43,641 nt of DNA from WTJY01 sp041568735 (GTDB taxonomy: Bacteria > Chloroflexota > Anaerolineae > Promineifilales > Promineifilaceae): NCBI GenBank assembly GCA_041568735.1, contig JBFFZG010000004.1:1-43641 (forward strand), in the 5' to 3' direction. Each line of letters starts with the position of its first letter. The first letter of the stretch is position 1. The notes beneath the pieces are model-generated. The model ran no database searches, was not told where the DNA came from, and worked only from the letters and a program-made list of their open reading frames with translations. Below are positions 7,265-16,002 of this stretch, piece by piece. A program made the position numbers and the translations under genes.

Positions 7265-9250
7265 ATGGATAACCCAAGAAAAGATGTTGCCGTATTTTTT
7301 GACTTTGAAAATATCGTCTATTCGCTGCGCAACAACTACGGCATCAATGCGAATTTCGAAGATTTGATGGACAAATGCAACGAGTTCGGCCGGGTCGTAG
7401 TGGCCCGCGCCTTTGCCGATTGGAACCGGCAGAGCTCGTCCATGATTCCAGCCCTGATTTCCAACGGCTTTGATCCGGTTTACGTCCCCAGTTTTTACAC
7501 CAACGAAAACGGGAAGCAGGACCTGCGGAAAAACGCCGTCGATATGTACATGGCCATCGACGCCATGGACATTCTGCACAACCGGAAAAATGTCGACACC
7601 TTCATCCTGCTGACCGGCGACAGCGATTTTCTGCCGGTCGTCACCTCGATTCGGCGGGAGGGAAACCGGGTCATCGCCATTGGCGTTGACGGAACCGTTT
7701 CGTCCCACCTGGCGCAGGCGGTCGACGAATTTATCTTCTACAGCCAGGTTTCCACCATTCCGGAAACCAAGTTCAAGAAACGGCCGAAAGACGTCTACGA
7801 CGGGCTGGTGGAAGCGATCAAGCGGCTGCAGAAAGAAAACCGCTCGACCGTGCTGCCCAATGTCAAGATGATGATGGGTGAGCTGCTCGGCGGGTTTGAC
7901 GAAAAGAAGCACACTGACCGCAACAATCGGCGCTTCCAGAAATTCAAGGAGTTCGTCCAGGAAGGCGAACGGCGCGGTATTGTCCAGCTCGTCACCACCG
8001 GCACCGTCAACGAAGTCTTTCTGGCCGACGAGGATGTCAAGGGACGCCGGGGAAGTGACGCCGGTAAAAAACAGGAGGCGCTCTCCCTGGGCGAGGCCTA
8101 TGACCTGCTGGTCGCGGCCGTGGACAAGGCATCCAAAGAAAACCGGTCGATGCGCACCTCATCGATTAAAGGCATCATGACCGAGATGCGCAATGACTTC
8201 GACGAGAAGCAGATCACCCTCGAAGAAGAGGAAGAGGGGTTCAGCCGGTTCAGCGATTTCGTGCAGGCGGCCGAGAAGAAAGGGCTTGTCAGCCTGGTCG
8301 GCGAAAGCACCAAACTGGAAATTCACCCGGTCGAGGAAGCGGCGGCCGCCGAAAAAGAAGGGGCTCCGACTGAAAAAGACCAGGACGGTACCCCGAAAGA
8401 AGAAAAGAAAGGGCGCGGCCGGCGGAGCAAAGCCTCGGCGAAAAAATCTGAGGTTGAAGCGCCGCTGGAAGAGCGTGCGGACGAGGATGAGGCCGCGCCG
8501 GTCGAAGCAGCGTCGGCCGCCAGCAGCACCTTTTCGGGGGAAGAACTCGAAGGGCGGCAGCTGATCGTCGACGGCCTCCATTCCTTCCAAAATTATCCCG
8601 CTTCCTTCCTCCAGATCGAAGCCCACTGCCGGCAGGTGCGGAATGACCGGTCGATGTACCTGCCTTCGCCCAAGGTGCGTGAGCTGCTCACGGAAGCAAC
8701 CCGCGAGCTCGGCATTCTCAAGCGGATTTCTCCGCCCGGGGTATCCCCCGCCCAGTACGAGCTGAATGCCACCCCCGAACTGGTTGCCCGCTTCCTCGGC
8801 AGCGAACCGGCGGATGCTGCGCCGGCACCGGCCGCCAAAAAGGTGGAAAAAGCAGAAGAGACGAAGGGGAAAGGCAGCCGCAAAGGCAAGAAGCCCGAAA
8901 AAGGCAAGGCGAAAGGCGAGGCCCGGAGCAAGGCAGATAAAAGTCAGAAAGCCGCGCCGGAAAACGCGGCCGACGGGCAGGGGCGCGGCAACTACAGCCA
9001 GCCGCTTGTCGAAGCCTTCGATCTGCTCTCGACCGCGATCACGAAATCGGCGGAAGCCGGCCGGTCGCTGAAGCTGTCTGCAATCAAGAAGCAGATGAAA
9101 CAGCTGAACCCGGAATTCGACGAATCCAGCCTGGCCTCGAGCGGCAAGACCTTCAAGCGCTTCAGTGACTTTGTGCGCGCGGCCCAGGTAGCCGGCGTGG
9201 TCAACGTCCAGGGGGAAGGGGCCCAGGCTGAAGTCCACCTGATCGATTAA
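7265..9250 (+). CDS. NYN-domain (PIN-like) nuclease with multiple winged-helix/LOTUS-like domains
   Basis: A 661-aa protein starting with a NYN (LabA/DUF88) domain, about residues 7-160, a PIN-like fold that typically cuts RNA. Likely metal-binding acids are D13 (FFDFEN), D93 (DMYMAIDAMD), and D119 and D121 (TGDSDF). Three similar OST-HTH/LOTUS-like modules follow at about 174-255, 273-360 and 575-661; each ends in a pattern like F..FV..AE..G.V.L. A different winged-helix-like module lies at about 425-510. Lys/Ala/Glu-rich linkers (about 360-420 and 515-575) separate them. LOTUS modules bind RNA or protein partners, so the protein may target RNA for decay; that is inference. The ATG at 7265 is preceded by GGAGGG. 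An in-frame ATG 21 bases upstream has no ribosome site. Confidence 0.85.
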   Translation: MDNPRKDVAVFFDFENIVYSLRNNYGINANFEDLMDKCNEFGRVVVARAFADWNRQSSSMIPALISNGFDPVYVPSFYTNENGKQDLRKNAVDMYMAIDAMDILHNRKNVDTFILLTGDSDFLPVVTSIRREGNRVIAIGVDGTVSSHLAQAVDEFIFYSQVSTIPETKFKKRPKDVYDGLVEAIKRLQKENRSTVLPNVKMMMGELLGGFDEKKHTDRNNRRFQKFKEFVQEGERRGIVQLVTTGTVNEVFLADEDVKGRRGSDAGKKQEALSLGEAYDLLVAAVDKASKENRSMRTSSIKGIMTEMRNDFDEKQITLEEEEEGFSRFSDFVQAAEKKGLVSLVGESTKLEIHPVEEAAAAEKEGAPTEKDQDGTPKEEKKGRGRRSKASAKKSEVEAPLEERADEDEAAPVEAASAASSTFSGEELEGRQLIVDGLHSFQNYPASFLQIEAHCRQVRNDRSMYLPSPKVRELLTEATRELGILKRISPPGVSPAQYELNATPELVARFLGSEPADAAPAPAAKKVEKAEETKGKGSRKGKKPEKGKAKGEARSKADKSQKAAPENAADGQGRGNYSQPLVEAFDLLSTAITKSAEAGRSLKLSAIKKQMKQLNPEFDESSLASSGKTFKRFSDFVRAAQVAGVVNVQGEGAQAEVHLID

Positions 9251-9262
9251 CCCCATCTTCTC

Positions 9263-9295
9263 GCGGCCGGATCCGGGCAAACCAGATCCGGCCGC
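9263..9295 (+). terminator. Perfect 11-bp inverted repeat after the NYN gene
   Basis: GCGGCCGGATC (9263-9273) and GATCCGGCCGC (9285-9295) with an 11-base loop, 13 bases after the stop. No T tract follows, so this is either a non-canonical terminator or an mRNA 3'-end stabiliser. Confidence 0.5.
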
Positions 9296-9321
9296 TGCCC
9301 CTATCTCCCGCCTGAGCTGCG

Positions 9322-9867
9322 ATGACCGACCGCATCTCGATTGAAGAAAACGCCGAGCGAGTCAAAATCGTCATCCCCTTGAAGCGAATCTGGCCTTTCT
9401 GGTGGACCTACTCCCTCCTGCTGCTGGTCTGGATCGGCAGTACAATCTGGGGAGTTTCGACACTGATCGGGTATGCGATCGGCGGCGACTACGGTTTTAC
9501 CGGGCTTTTTTTGCTGGCCTGGATCATCATTTTGATCCTTATCGCCGCCCTCTGGTTCTGGCTCGGCAGCATGGTCTGGAAGCGGTGGCAGTATTACACT
9601 GCCGGCCGGGAAATTCTCTTTTTTTACCCGGACAAGCTGATTGTGCGGCGGCCCCTTTCCCTGATGGGGGTGACAGACGCCTATGATCGCCTGTATGTTT
9701 CTCCGCTCCATTTCGACGACCGGATCCAGGCGGCTGTCTTCGATTACGGGTCTTACCGCATTCCGGTCGGCTCCACTCTGACACCCCCCGAAGCCGGAGC
9801 GCTGGTCGACCTGGTAAACAGCCGCTTTTACCCCGATACTTTGCCGGAGGAGGACGAAGAGGATTAG
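9322..9867 (+). CDS. Two-helix membrane protein with PH-like C-terminal domain
   Basis: A 181-aa protein. A short basic/acidic N-terminus (about 1-25) is followed by two transmembrane helices (about 27-55 and 60-90). A soluble C-terminal domain has the strand-rich pattern of bacterial PH-like domains (EILFFYPDKLIVRRP; RIPVGSTLTPPEAGALVDLV). The function is unknown. Its stop codon directly abuts the first GTG of hflX, so the two are probably translationally coupled. The ATG at 9322 has only a weak ribosome site. Confidence 0.75.
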   Translation: MTDRISIEENAERVKIVIPLKRIWPFWWTYSLLLLVWIGSTIWGVSTLIGYAIGGDYGFTGLFLLAWIIILILIAALWFWLGSMVWKRWQYYTAGREILFFYPDKLIVRRPLSLMGVTDAYDRLYVSPLHFDDRIQAAVFDYGSYRIPVGSTLTPPEAGALVDLVNSRFYPDTLPEEDEED

Positions 9868-11217
9868 GTGGTGCGCACCACTGCCCGTATCCTGTTCACC
9901 CAACGCATGACCAACAAAACAGTTCCCACCCGCCCCCAGCGCGAACGCGCTTTCCTGATCGGCACCGAATTTCGTGATCAGGATGCGCTCCTGCCACCAG
10001 AGGAAAGCCTGGAGGAACTGGCACGCCTGGCCGAAACGGCCGGGCTGGATATCGCCGGGGCCACTATTCAACGGCTGAACAAGCCAAACAGCGCAACCTA
10101 CGTCGGTTCGGGCAAGATCGACGAGGTAAAACTTCTCATGGAAGAGATGGTCGCCGGGGTGCTGATTTTCGACGATGAACTGTTGCCTCGCCATCAGCGT
10201 GAGCTGGAAAAAATCTTTCAGGAAAAGGTCAAGGTGCTCGATCGCACGGCGCTCATCCTGGATATATTCGCCCAGCACGCCCAGACCAAAGAGGGTAAGC
10301 TGCAGGTCGAGCTGGCGCAGCTCGAGTATCGTCTCCCCCGCCTGACCCGCATGTGGACTCATCTGGCCCGGCAGGCCGGCACCGGCGGCGGCAGCGTCGG
10401 TCTGCGCGGTCCCGGTGAAACCCAGCTGGAGCTGGACCGGCGGGAAATCAACCGGCGCATCGCCTTTCTGAAAGATCAGCTCGAAGGGGTCCGGGCCCAC
10501 CGGGCGCGCCACCGCTTCAAACGGCAGCAGACGGAGCTGCAGACGGTGGCCATCGTTGGCTACACGAATTCAGGCAAGTCGACTCTGCTCAACCGGCTCA
10601 GCGGCGCCGATGTTCTGTCGGCCGACATGCTCTTCGCCACTCTCGATCCGACCACCCGCCGCGTGCGGATGCCCGGTGGGCGGGATGTTCTCTTTACCGA
10701 TACGGTCGGCTTTATCCAGAAGCTGCCCACCCACATCATCGCAGCTTTCCGGGCCACCCTGGAAGAGGTCACCGAGGCCGACGTCCTGCTGCACGTCATC
10801 GACGCCACCCATCCCCAGGTCGAAGCCCAGATTGAGGCGGTGCTGGACACCCTGACCGATCTCGAGGTCGAACACCTGCCCATGGTCTGTGCCTTCAATA
10901 AGCTGGACCAGCTGCCGCCTGATGTACGTCTGGAGGCTATGCCGGAGACTCCCGGGGAAGCGGTCCTCATTTCCGCCGCAACCGGCCAGGGAATCGACGA
11001 CCTGCTCCCGGCGGTGGAACGGGCGGTCCAATCGGCCTACCAGGCGCTTTGCATCGAACTGCCCTACACCCGCGGCGACCTGGTCTCGCTTTTCCACGAG
11101 CGCGGGCTGGTCGACAGCGAGGTCCACGGCGGCGACGGGATTCGCATGAGCGGCCGGGTGCCGGCCCGCCTCATCTCCTACTTTTCAGACTTTCTGGTCC
11201 TCGACCGGCCGGTCTGA
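9868..11217 (+). CDS. hflX: GTPase HflX
   Basis: A 449-aa HflX-type GTPase. The family binds the 50S ribosomal subunit and can split stalled or hibernating ribosomes, especially under stress. The N-terminal HflX domain contains the glycine-rich segment GGSVGLRGPGETQLELDRR, preceding a helical linker. The G domain shows G1 GYTNSGKS (about 230-237), G3 DTVGF, G4 NKLD and G5-like SAATGQG. The start could be the GTG at 9868, directly after the upstream stop with GGAGGAGG and GAAGAGG close by, or the ATG at 9907, which lacks a ribosome site. I keep the GTG. The preceding membrane protein is probably in the same transcript. Confidence 0.93.
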   Translation: MVRTTARILFTQRMTNKTVPTRPQRERAFLIGTEFRDQDALLPPEESLEELARLAETAGLDIAGATIQRLNKPNSATYVGSGKIDEVKLLMEEMVAGVLIFDDELLPRHQRELEKIFQEKVKVLDRTALILDIFAQHAQTKEGKLQVELAQLEYRLPRLTRMWTHLARQAGTGGGSVGLRGPGETQLELDRREINRRIAFLKDQLEGVRAHRARHRFKRQQTELQTVAIVGYTNSGKSTLLNRLSGADVLSADMLFATLDPTTRRVRMPGGRDVLFTDTVGFIQKLPTHIIAAFRATLEEVTEADVLLHVIDATHPQVEAQIEAVLDTLTDLEVEHLPMVCAFNKLDQLPPDVRLEAMPETPGEAVLISAATGQGIDDLLPAVERAVQSAYQALCIELPYTRGDLVSLFHERGLVDSEVHGGDGIRMSGRVPARLISYFSDFLVLDRPV

Positions 11218-11295
11218 TCGTCTCCCCGGCCGCTGGACGAAAACAGGGCGGGACCGGCTTGGATCACCGCCCCTGTCGATCTGGGTCCAGCCCGG

Positions 11296-11301
11296 TATAA
11301 T
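11296..11301 (+). promoter_or_regulatory. -10 box upstream of the small membrane protein
   Basis: A perfect TATAAT lies 84 bases before the ATG at 11385. The -35 region at 17 bases (CTGTCG) is a poor match. Confidence 0.4.
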
Positions 11302-11384
11302 TCCTGACTAAGTGATCCCGGCCGCCGGCATGCCCCGGCGCGGCCGGCAGCAAACAACTGACCATCCCAGAGGAAAATCGGCCG

Positions 11385-11591
11385 ATGAATGAACTGTTTG
11401 ACCGAACGAGCGCTTTTCTCGCCAAACGGCCGGGCTTGCTCCCCCTGGTCGGGATCCTGCTCGTCCTGATCAATTTCGGGCTGCGGTTCCTCGCGGCCGA
11501 CACCAGCTGGCTGGTGCGGACCGATCTGCTCCTCCACCTGGGTCTGATCGTCGGCCTGCTCGGCCTCCTGCTTATCAAACCGCTGCAGTGA
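11385..11591 (+). CDS. Small two-helix membrane protein
   Basis: A 68-aa protein with two hydrophobic helices (about 18-36 and 46-64) and a charged N-terminus. No family is recognised. AGAGGA lies about 12 bases before the ATG. The stop codon overlaps the GTG start of the next gene (GTGA), so it is likely co-translated with the peptidase. This overlap and the codon use support a real gene. Confidence 0.65.
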   Translation: MNELFDRTSAFLAKRPGLLPLVGILLVLINFGLRFLAADTSWLVRTDLLLHLGLIVGLLGLLLIKPLQ

Positions 11592-12781
11592 ATCCAGCCT
11601 CATCCATTCGCAACCTGGCTCTTCAACCAGCCATTGACCGGGCCATGAACGAATTCCACGAGCGGCTGGAAGACGGACTGGCCCTGGCAAGGGAAATTCA
11701 ACAAATCCCGGCACCAACCTTCTGCGAAATCGAGCGAGCACGGCGCGTACGAGAGTATTTTGACCGGCTGGATTTACGGGATGTCGAACTCGATGACCTG
11801 GGCAATGTCTACGGCCGGATGATCGGATCTCACCGCAGCCGGCCCCCCCTGGTTCTCTCCGCCCACCTCGACACGGTTTTCCCCATGGAGACCGATCTGT
11901 CGACCCGCCGCAGCGGCACCCGGCTGGCCGGACCGGGCATGGCCGACAACAGCATGGGGGTAGCCGGGGTTATCTGGCTGCTCGAGGTGCTCGTCCGCCA
12001 CGGCTTGCGCCCCGCCCGAGATATCTGGTTTGTGGCCAATGTCGGGGAGGAGGGGCTCGGAGATCTCAACGGCATGCGGGCCGTCGTCGATCGCTTCCAG
12101 ACTGAGGCCACCTACATCATCCTCGAAGGGGGGTCGTTCGGCCACGTGATCCACCGGGGAATCGGGGTGCGACGCTTCCGCGTCACGATCAAAGCGAGCG
12201 GCGGCCATTCCTGGGCGGATTTCGGCCACGCCAGCGCCATTCACACGCTGGGCCACGTTATTGCGGCCATCGATCAAATCGCCGTACCCATCCAGCCAAA
12301 AACCACCTACAATGTTGGGGTGGTCGAAGGGGGAACCTCCATCAATTCGATCGCCGAATCGGCTTCCTGCCTGCTCGACCTGCGCTCGGAAAAAGAGGAG
12401 GCGCTGCAGACCCAGATGGAGCAGGTGAAGGAAATTCTGCAGCGGTTCTCACAGAAACGGCAGGTAAAAATTACGCTCGAGAAAATCGGCGACAGGCCGG
12501 CCGGTGGAATTCCGGCCGATCACCCGCTGGTCATGGACGCCAGGGAAGCGCTCCATGCCGTCGGCCGGCGGAAAATTGAATTTGGGGCCAGCAGCACGGA
12601 CGCCAATATTCCGCTGAGCCGCGGGGCGGCGGCCGTCTGCATCGGCCTGGCCGAGTCCGGCAACGTGCATCGACTGAACGAATATCTCGACTTCGCCCAT
12701 CTGAGCCGGGGCATGGGGCAGCTTCTCCTGCTGGCGGCAAAAACGGCCGGTTTAGCCGCCGGCGAAAACGCTCCGGATTAA
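11588..12781 (+). CDS. M20-family metallopeptidase
   Basis: A 397-aa zinc peptidase of the M20/M25/M40 superfamily, which includes aminopeptidases (such as PepT), deacetylases and carboxypeptidases. Likely zinc ligands and catalytic residues are H93 (SAHLDT), D120 (GMADNS), E154 and E155 (GEEG), E180 (ILEGG) and the C-terminal His in NVHRLNE. A dimerisation domain of the usual lid type lies at about 190-300 (GGHSWAD). The start is the GTG at 11588, overlapping the stop of the upstream gene; an ATG at 11645 is an alternative that would shorten it by 19 residues. The substrate cannot be told from sequence. Its stop shares the TTAA at 12778-12781 with the stop of the convergent aminotransferase. 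Confidence 0.88.
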   Translation: MNPASSIRNLALQPAIDRAMNEFHERLEDGLALAREIQQIPAPTFCEIERARRVREYFDRLDLRDVELDDLGNVYGRMIGSHRSRPPLVLSAHLDTVFPMETDLSTRRSGTRLAGPGMADNSMGVAGVIWLLEVLVRHGLRPARDIWFVANVGEEGLGDLNGMRAVVDRFQTEATYIILEGGSFGHVIHRGIGVRRFRVTIKASGGHSWADFGHASAIHTLGHVIAAIDQIAVPIQPKTTYNVGVVEGGTSINSIAESASCLLDLRSEKEEALQTQMEQVKEILQRFSQKRQVKITLEKIGDRPAGGIPADHPLVMDAREALHAVGRRKIEFGASSTDANIPLSRGAAAVCIGLAESGNVHRLNEYLDFAHLSRGMGQLLLLAAKTAGLAAGENAPD

Positions 12782-14061
12782 CGGTGGCCGTTGGCTCGCA
12801 CCTGATGCCGGGCCAGAACCCGCTCCAGGGCGTCCAGACCGCGGACCAGCGCATCCATCGGAGGGCCGAAGCTGATACGGGCATAGGAGCGGTAGCGGCC
12901 GTAGGTCCGGCGGCGGTCCGGATTGACGTCGAAAAAGGGACCCGGCACCGTAATCACTTTTTCTTCCAACCCGGCTTCAAAGAAAGCCATGCCGTCGTTC
13001 AGCGGTTCGGGCAGCCGCTCGAGATTAGCCCACACATAAAAGGTGCCTACCGGCTCTGCCTCGACGAGAATCCCCATCTGGTGCAGCCGCCGCAGCGTGT
13101 AATCCCGCTTTTCCCGGAAACGGCGCTGGGTGGCGATTGTTTCGGCCAGGACGTAATCCGGCTCGAGCAGGTCGAGCGCCTGCCGCTGAAATGGATTGTT
13201 GGGTCCCCCATCCAAAAAGGATCCCGCGCTGGCGATCGTATTGATCACCTGCCGGGGACCAAGCGTCCAGGAAAGCCGCCAGCCCGGATACCGCCAGTTT
13301 TTGGTCAGCCCATCCACGACGATGACCGGATCTTCATCGACGTCATCGATGAATTCGGCCGCGGAAACCATCTTTGGATCGCCGTGGGTCGGTCCATTGT
13401 AGATGTAATGGGAATAGAACTCATCGAAAATGAGGGCACAGCGATATTCCCGCCCCATCTCCACCCAGCGGCGCAGCTGGGCTCCCTCGACCACCTGACC
13501 GGTCGGATTGCAGGGATTGCTGACCAGGAGGGCTTTCAGGCCTCGCCCCTGAATTTCTCGCTTGAGATGGCTCAGAGGCGCCTGGTAGCGAAGCTCAGGA
13601 TCGAGCAGAATGGGAATCGGGATGAAAGCCTTAAAGACGCTGAGAAGCTCTTCGTAGGCGGTGTAATCCGGCAGGAAATGGCCCATGTTGATGTTGCCGA
13701 GGGCCGCCGCGAGCCGGGTTAAGGCCACGCGCCCGCCGCCGGCGATGCTTACATTTTCATAGGTATATTGAGAGGCCCTGTCCCGCCGGTACAGGGCATT
13801 GTAGAGATCAGCTACTTTCTGTCGCAGCTCGATCTGCCCGGTCACCGGGCTGTATTCGTGCCGGGTCAGGTCAATCGTCAGGCTTTCGACCCGGGTCGGA
13901 GCACCTTCCAGGAAGCCCACTTCGGGAGAGCCCTGCCCGAGATTCGCCCATTCGTCACTTTCGTAGGTAAACCCCTTTTCGGAGGCCCGGTGCATGACGT
14001 AGATGACGCCTGTCCGGGGCACCTGCCGAAATCCGGGGATTGTTTTTTCTTGATCAGTCAT
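12778..14061 (-). CDS. Class I/II pyridoxal-phosphate aminotransferase
   Basis: A 427-aa fold-type I aminotransferase. The PLP-binding lysine is probably K254 in GLTKNWRYPGWR. SNPCNPTG (181-188) and DEFY (213-216) are the usual substrate and cofactor motifs, and a C-terminal Arg in YARISFG (about 399) may bind the substrate carboxylate. The specificity (aspartate, aromatic or another) is not resolved. The ATG at 14061 is preceded by a weak purine-rich stretch (AGAGAAAG). The gene is divergent from the DDAH-type hydrolase and converges on the M20 peptidase with overlapping stops. Confidence 0.88.
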   Translation of the reverse strand: MTDQEKTIPGFRQVPRTGVIYVMHRASEKGFTYESDEWANLGQGSPEVGFLEGAPTRVESLTIDLTRHEYSPVTGQIELRQKVADLYNALYRRDRASQYTYENVSIAGGGRVALTRLAAALGNINMGHFLPDYTAYEELLSVFKAFIPIPILLDPELRYQAPLSHLKREIQGRGLKALLVSNPCNPTGQVVEGAQLRRWVEMGREYRCALIFDEFYSHYIYNGPTHGDPKMVSAAEFIDDVDEDPVIVVDGLTKNWRYPGWRLSWTLGPRQVINTIASAGSFLDGGPNNPFQRQALDLLEPDYVLAETIATQRRFREKRDYTLRRLHQMGILVEAEPVGTFYVWANLERLPEPLNDGMAFFEAGLEEKVITVPGPFFDVNPDRRRTYGRYRSYARISFGPPMDALVRGLDALERVLARHQVRANGHR

Positions 14062-14212
14062 TTCGCTTTCTCTGTTTCCTGTGCCATAATTCGGTCCCCA
14101 GGAATTACAATCGCCGCACGGGCCACATTCGGGTTTTAAAACAAAAATCGGCCAGGAATGCCGGCCGCTGTCAGGCGCCTAATGATAAATCAAACTGGTG
14201 AGATAGCCAACC

Positions 14213-15082
14213 ATGAATCAAACGTATGGCAGTCAGAGCATGGTAGCCCCTCTAAAAAAGGTCCTCGTCCGGCGTCCGGACAGCGCTTTTGGGGAGGCCG
14301 ACCCGGCGACCTGGCATTACACCGCTCAGCCGGATCTGGCGGCGGCCCTGGCAGAGCATGACAGCTTCGTGGACCTCCTGCGGCAGACCGGAGCGGAGGT
14401 TATTTTTCACGAAGAGCCGCTCCCCCGGCACGCCGATGCGATTTTTGTGCACGATCCCGTGCTTGTGACCCGTGACGGGGCGATCCTGCTGCGGATGGGC
14501 AAACCGCTGCGGCGGGGGGAAGAGGCGGCCATCGGCCGAACCCTCGAAGCAGCCGGCATTCCGATCACCTCCCGGCTACACGGGGATGCGATGGCTGAGG
14601 GGGGGGATCTGCTCTGGATCGACGAGCGCACCCTGGCCGCCGGACAGGGTTTTCGCACCAATGAAGCCGGGCTGAACCAGCTGCGGGACGCGGTTCCGGC
14701 CGGCGTCGAGGTGATTCCGGTTCACCTGCCCTACTTTGCCGGACCGGAGGCCTGTCTTCACTTGATGTCCTTCATCAGCATCGTCGACCACGACCTGGCC
14801 GTCGTCTTTCCCCCGTTGATGCCGGTTCCATTCTGGCAGCTCCTCGAGCAGCGCGGTTTTCGCTTTGTCGAAGTACCGGAAGCTGAATTTGCCACGATGG
14901 GGCCGAATGTCCTGGCCACCGCTCCCGGGCACTGCCTGATGCTGGAAGGAAATCCGATTACCCGGCGGCGGCTGGAAGCGGCCGGCTGCGAGGTCGCGAC
15001 CTACCGCGGCTGGGAGATATCCCTCAAGGCTGAGGGCGGCGCGACCTGCCTGACACGGCCGCTCCTCCGTTTGGAAGATTAG
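14213..15082 (+). CDS. Dimethylarginine dimethylaminohydrolase / amidinotransferase-family protein
   Basis: A 289-aa guanidino-modifying enzyme with the pentein (beta/alpha propeller) fold. The likely triad is E129 (AEGGDLL), H183 (CLHLMSF) and C279 (GATCLTRP), matching the dimethylarginine dimethylaminohydrolase (DDAH) subfamily, which makes citrulline from methylated arginine. The HDP motif (80-82) also fits. Other members of the superfamily (arginine deiminase, agmatine deiminase) cannot be fully ruled out. The ATG follows GGTGAG about 10 bases upstream. Confidence 0.82.
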   Translation: MNQTYGSQSMVAPLKKVLVRRPDSAFGEADPATWHYTAQPDLAAALAEHDSFVDLLRQTGAEVIFHEEPLPRHADAIFVHDPVLVTRDGAILLRMGKPLRRGEEAAIGRTLEAAGIPITSRLHGDAMAEGGDLLWIDERTLAAGQGFRTNEAGLNQLRDAVPAGVEVIPVHLPYFAGPEACLHLMSFISIVDHDLAVVFPPLMPVPFWQLLEQRGFRFVEVPEAEFATMGPNVLATAPGHCLMLEGNPITRRRLEAAGCEVATYRGWEISLKAEGGATCLTRPLLRLED

Positions 15083-15085
15083 ACG

Positions 15086-15116
15086 AAAAAGCCCCGAAAC
15101 CGGATGGTTTCGGGGC
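15086..15116 (-). terminator. Intrinsic terminator of the minus-strand membrane protein, possibly bidirectional
   Basis: Perfect 11-bp stem GCCCCGAAACC (15091-15101) / GGTTTCGGGGC (15106-15116) with a GGAT loop. Read on the minus strand it is followed by TTTTT, so it terminates the gene at 15154. On the plus strand it stands 8 bases after the DDAH-like gene and may help there too. Confidence 0.8.
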
Positions 15117-15153
15117 ACCGATCGTCTATTTCTCCTGTCGCCGGGCAGGGGCT

Positions 15154-15678
15154 TTAGGGGGCGAACCGCTCCCGCCGGAACAGCAGGAAGAGTCCGATGA
15201 AAATGAGGATAACCGGCCAGAGATAGTTCATGTAGGCCAGCATCTCCAGGAAAACACCGCCGGTCAGGATGGCCACGCCGATGACGCCCATAATGGCGGC
15301 CGGAATCAGCGCCCACCAGTGGGTTTCATCGGTGAGCACAGCCGTCAGGAGGGTGATCAGAACCCAACCACCGGCAAATCCAAGCATAAACAGGCCGCCT
15401 TCGCCGTCTTCCACCTGGCTGGCCAGTGGGAGATCCATCAGCAAGATTCCCAGGCTGATACCGGCAAAGATGCCTCCGGGGATCATGAGGCCGGCCGTCC
15501 TCGTGAGGCCTCCCCAGACAATGAAGATCAGGGCCATGGCCGGCAAAATGAGAAAGCCAATCCATTCCCAGGTCGTCAGTTGACCGATCAAAAACAGAAT
15601 CCCAAGGGCGACCAGCCCCAGGCCAGACACCACTTTCGAGCGAGATTCATGCTTCTTGTTTTCAATTTTTCCTTCCAT
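15154..15678 (-). CDS. Integral membrane protein of unknown function
   Basis: A 174-aa protein with a charged N-terminus (1-16) and about six hydrophobic segments arranged in pairs. The C-terminal WPVILIFIGLFLLFRR resembles the TM pairs of LiaF-type and DUF5668-like proteins, but I would not assign it to them. The frame opens upstream of 15678, but the ATG at 15678 has GGAGG at the right distance, so I chose it. A terminator follows. The gene is divergent from the LON-domain gene. Confidence 0.75.
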   Translation of the reverse strand: MEGKIENKKHESRSKVVSGLGLVALGILFLIGQLTTWEWIGFLILPAMALIFIVWGGLTRTAGLMIPGGIFAGISLGILLMDLPLASQVEDGEGGLFMLGFAGGWVLITLLTAVLTDETHWWALIPAAIMGVIGVAILTGGVFLEMLAYMNYLWPVILIFIGLFLLFRRERFAP

Positions 15679-16002
15679 TTTTGCCTCCAGGGATCCACCC
15701 AATCACCAGTTCGAGAGGTTGATAAAGGCTCGTTTGCTGCGCCGTCCTGGTAAACTGTGGGTCCAGTTTCATTTTCCTGAAGCGCGCCCGGTTGAGCCGG
15801 GTTCGCGCCAAACATTTAATTACAGTCTACTCAATTGCTCCCTGCTCCGGATCTATCGAAAGTCACATTCAGGTCATATTTCGGTCATCCTGCCGCCCCG
15901 GCCGGATCATCCCTATCGACACCTGGCGGTATTTGCCGCATAATGGTAAAAAGAATCGACGTCCGGCGGCTTCTGTCCCCAGCGAACATCGGCCAGGCCA
16001 GC
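15679..16002. other. 324-base divergent intergenic region with a hairpin and a promoter
   Basis: Between the divergent membrane protein and the LON-domain gene I see a strong hairpin at 15782-15808: GCGCG CCCGG / CCGGG tt CGCGC with a TTGAG loop and two-base bulge. A plus-strand promoter lies at 15916-15944. No coding frame is convincing here. Confidence 0.5.
15916..15944 (+). promoter_or_regulatory. Promoter of the LON-domain gene
   Basis: TCGACA (15916-15921), a 17-base spacer and CATAAT (15939-15944). Transcription would start near 15951, downstream of the in-frame ATG at 15943, so the start at 16003 is favoured. Confidence 0.6.

Noticed and set aside
14576..15316. A 246-codon open frame on the minus strand over the DDAH-like gene
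   Set aside because: It lies opposite a gene with clear catalytic motifs, has shadow-like composition and no recognisable domain.
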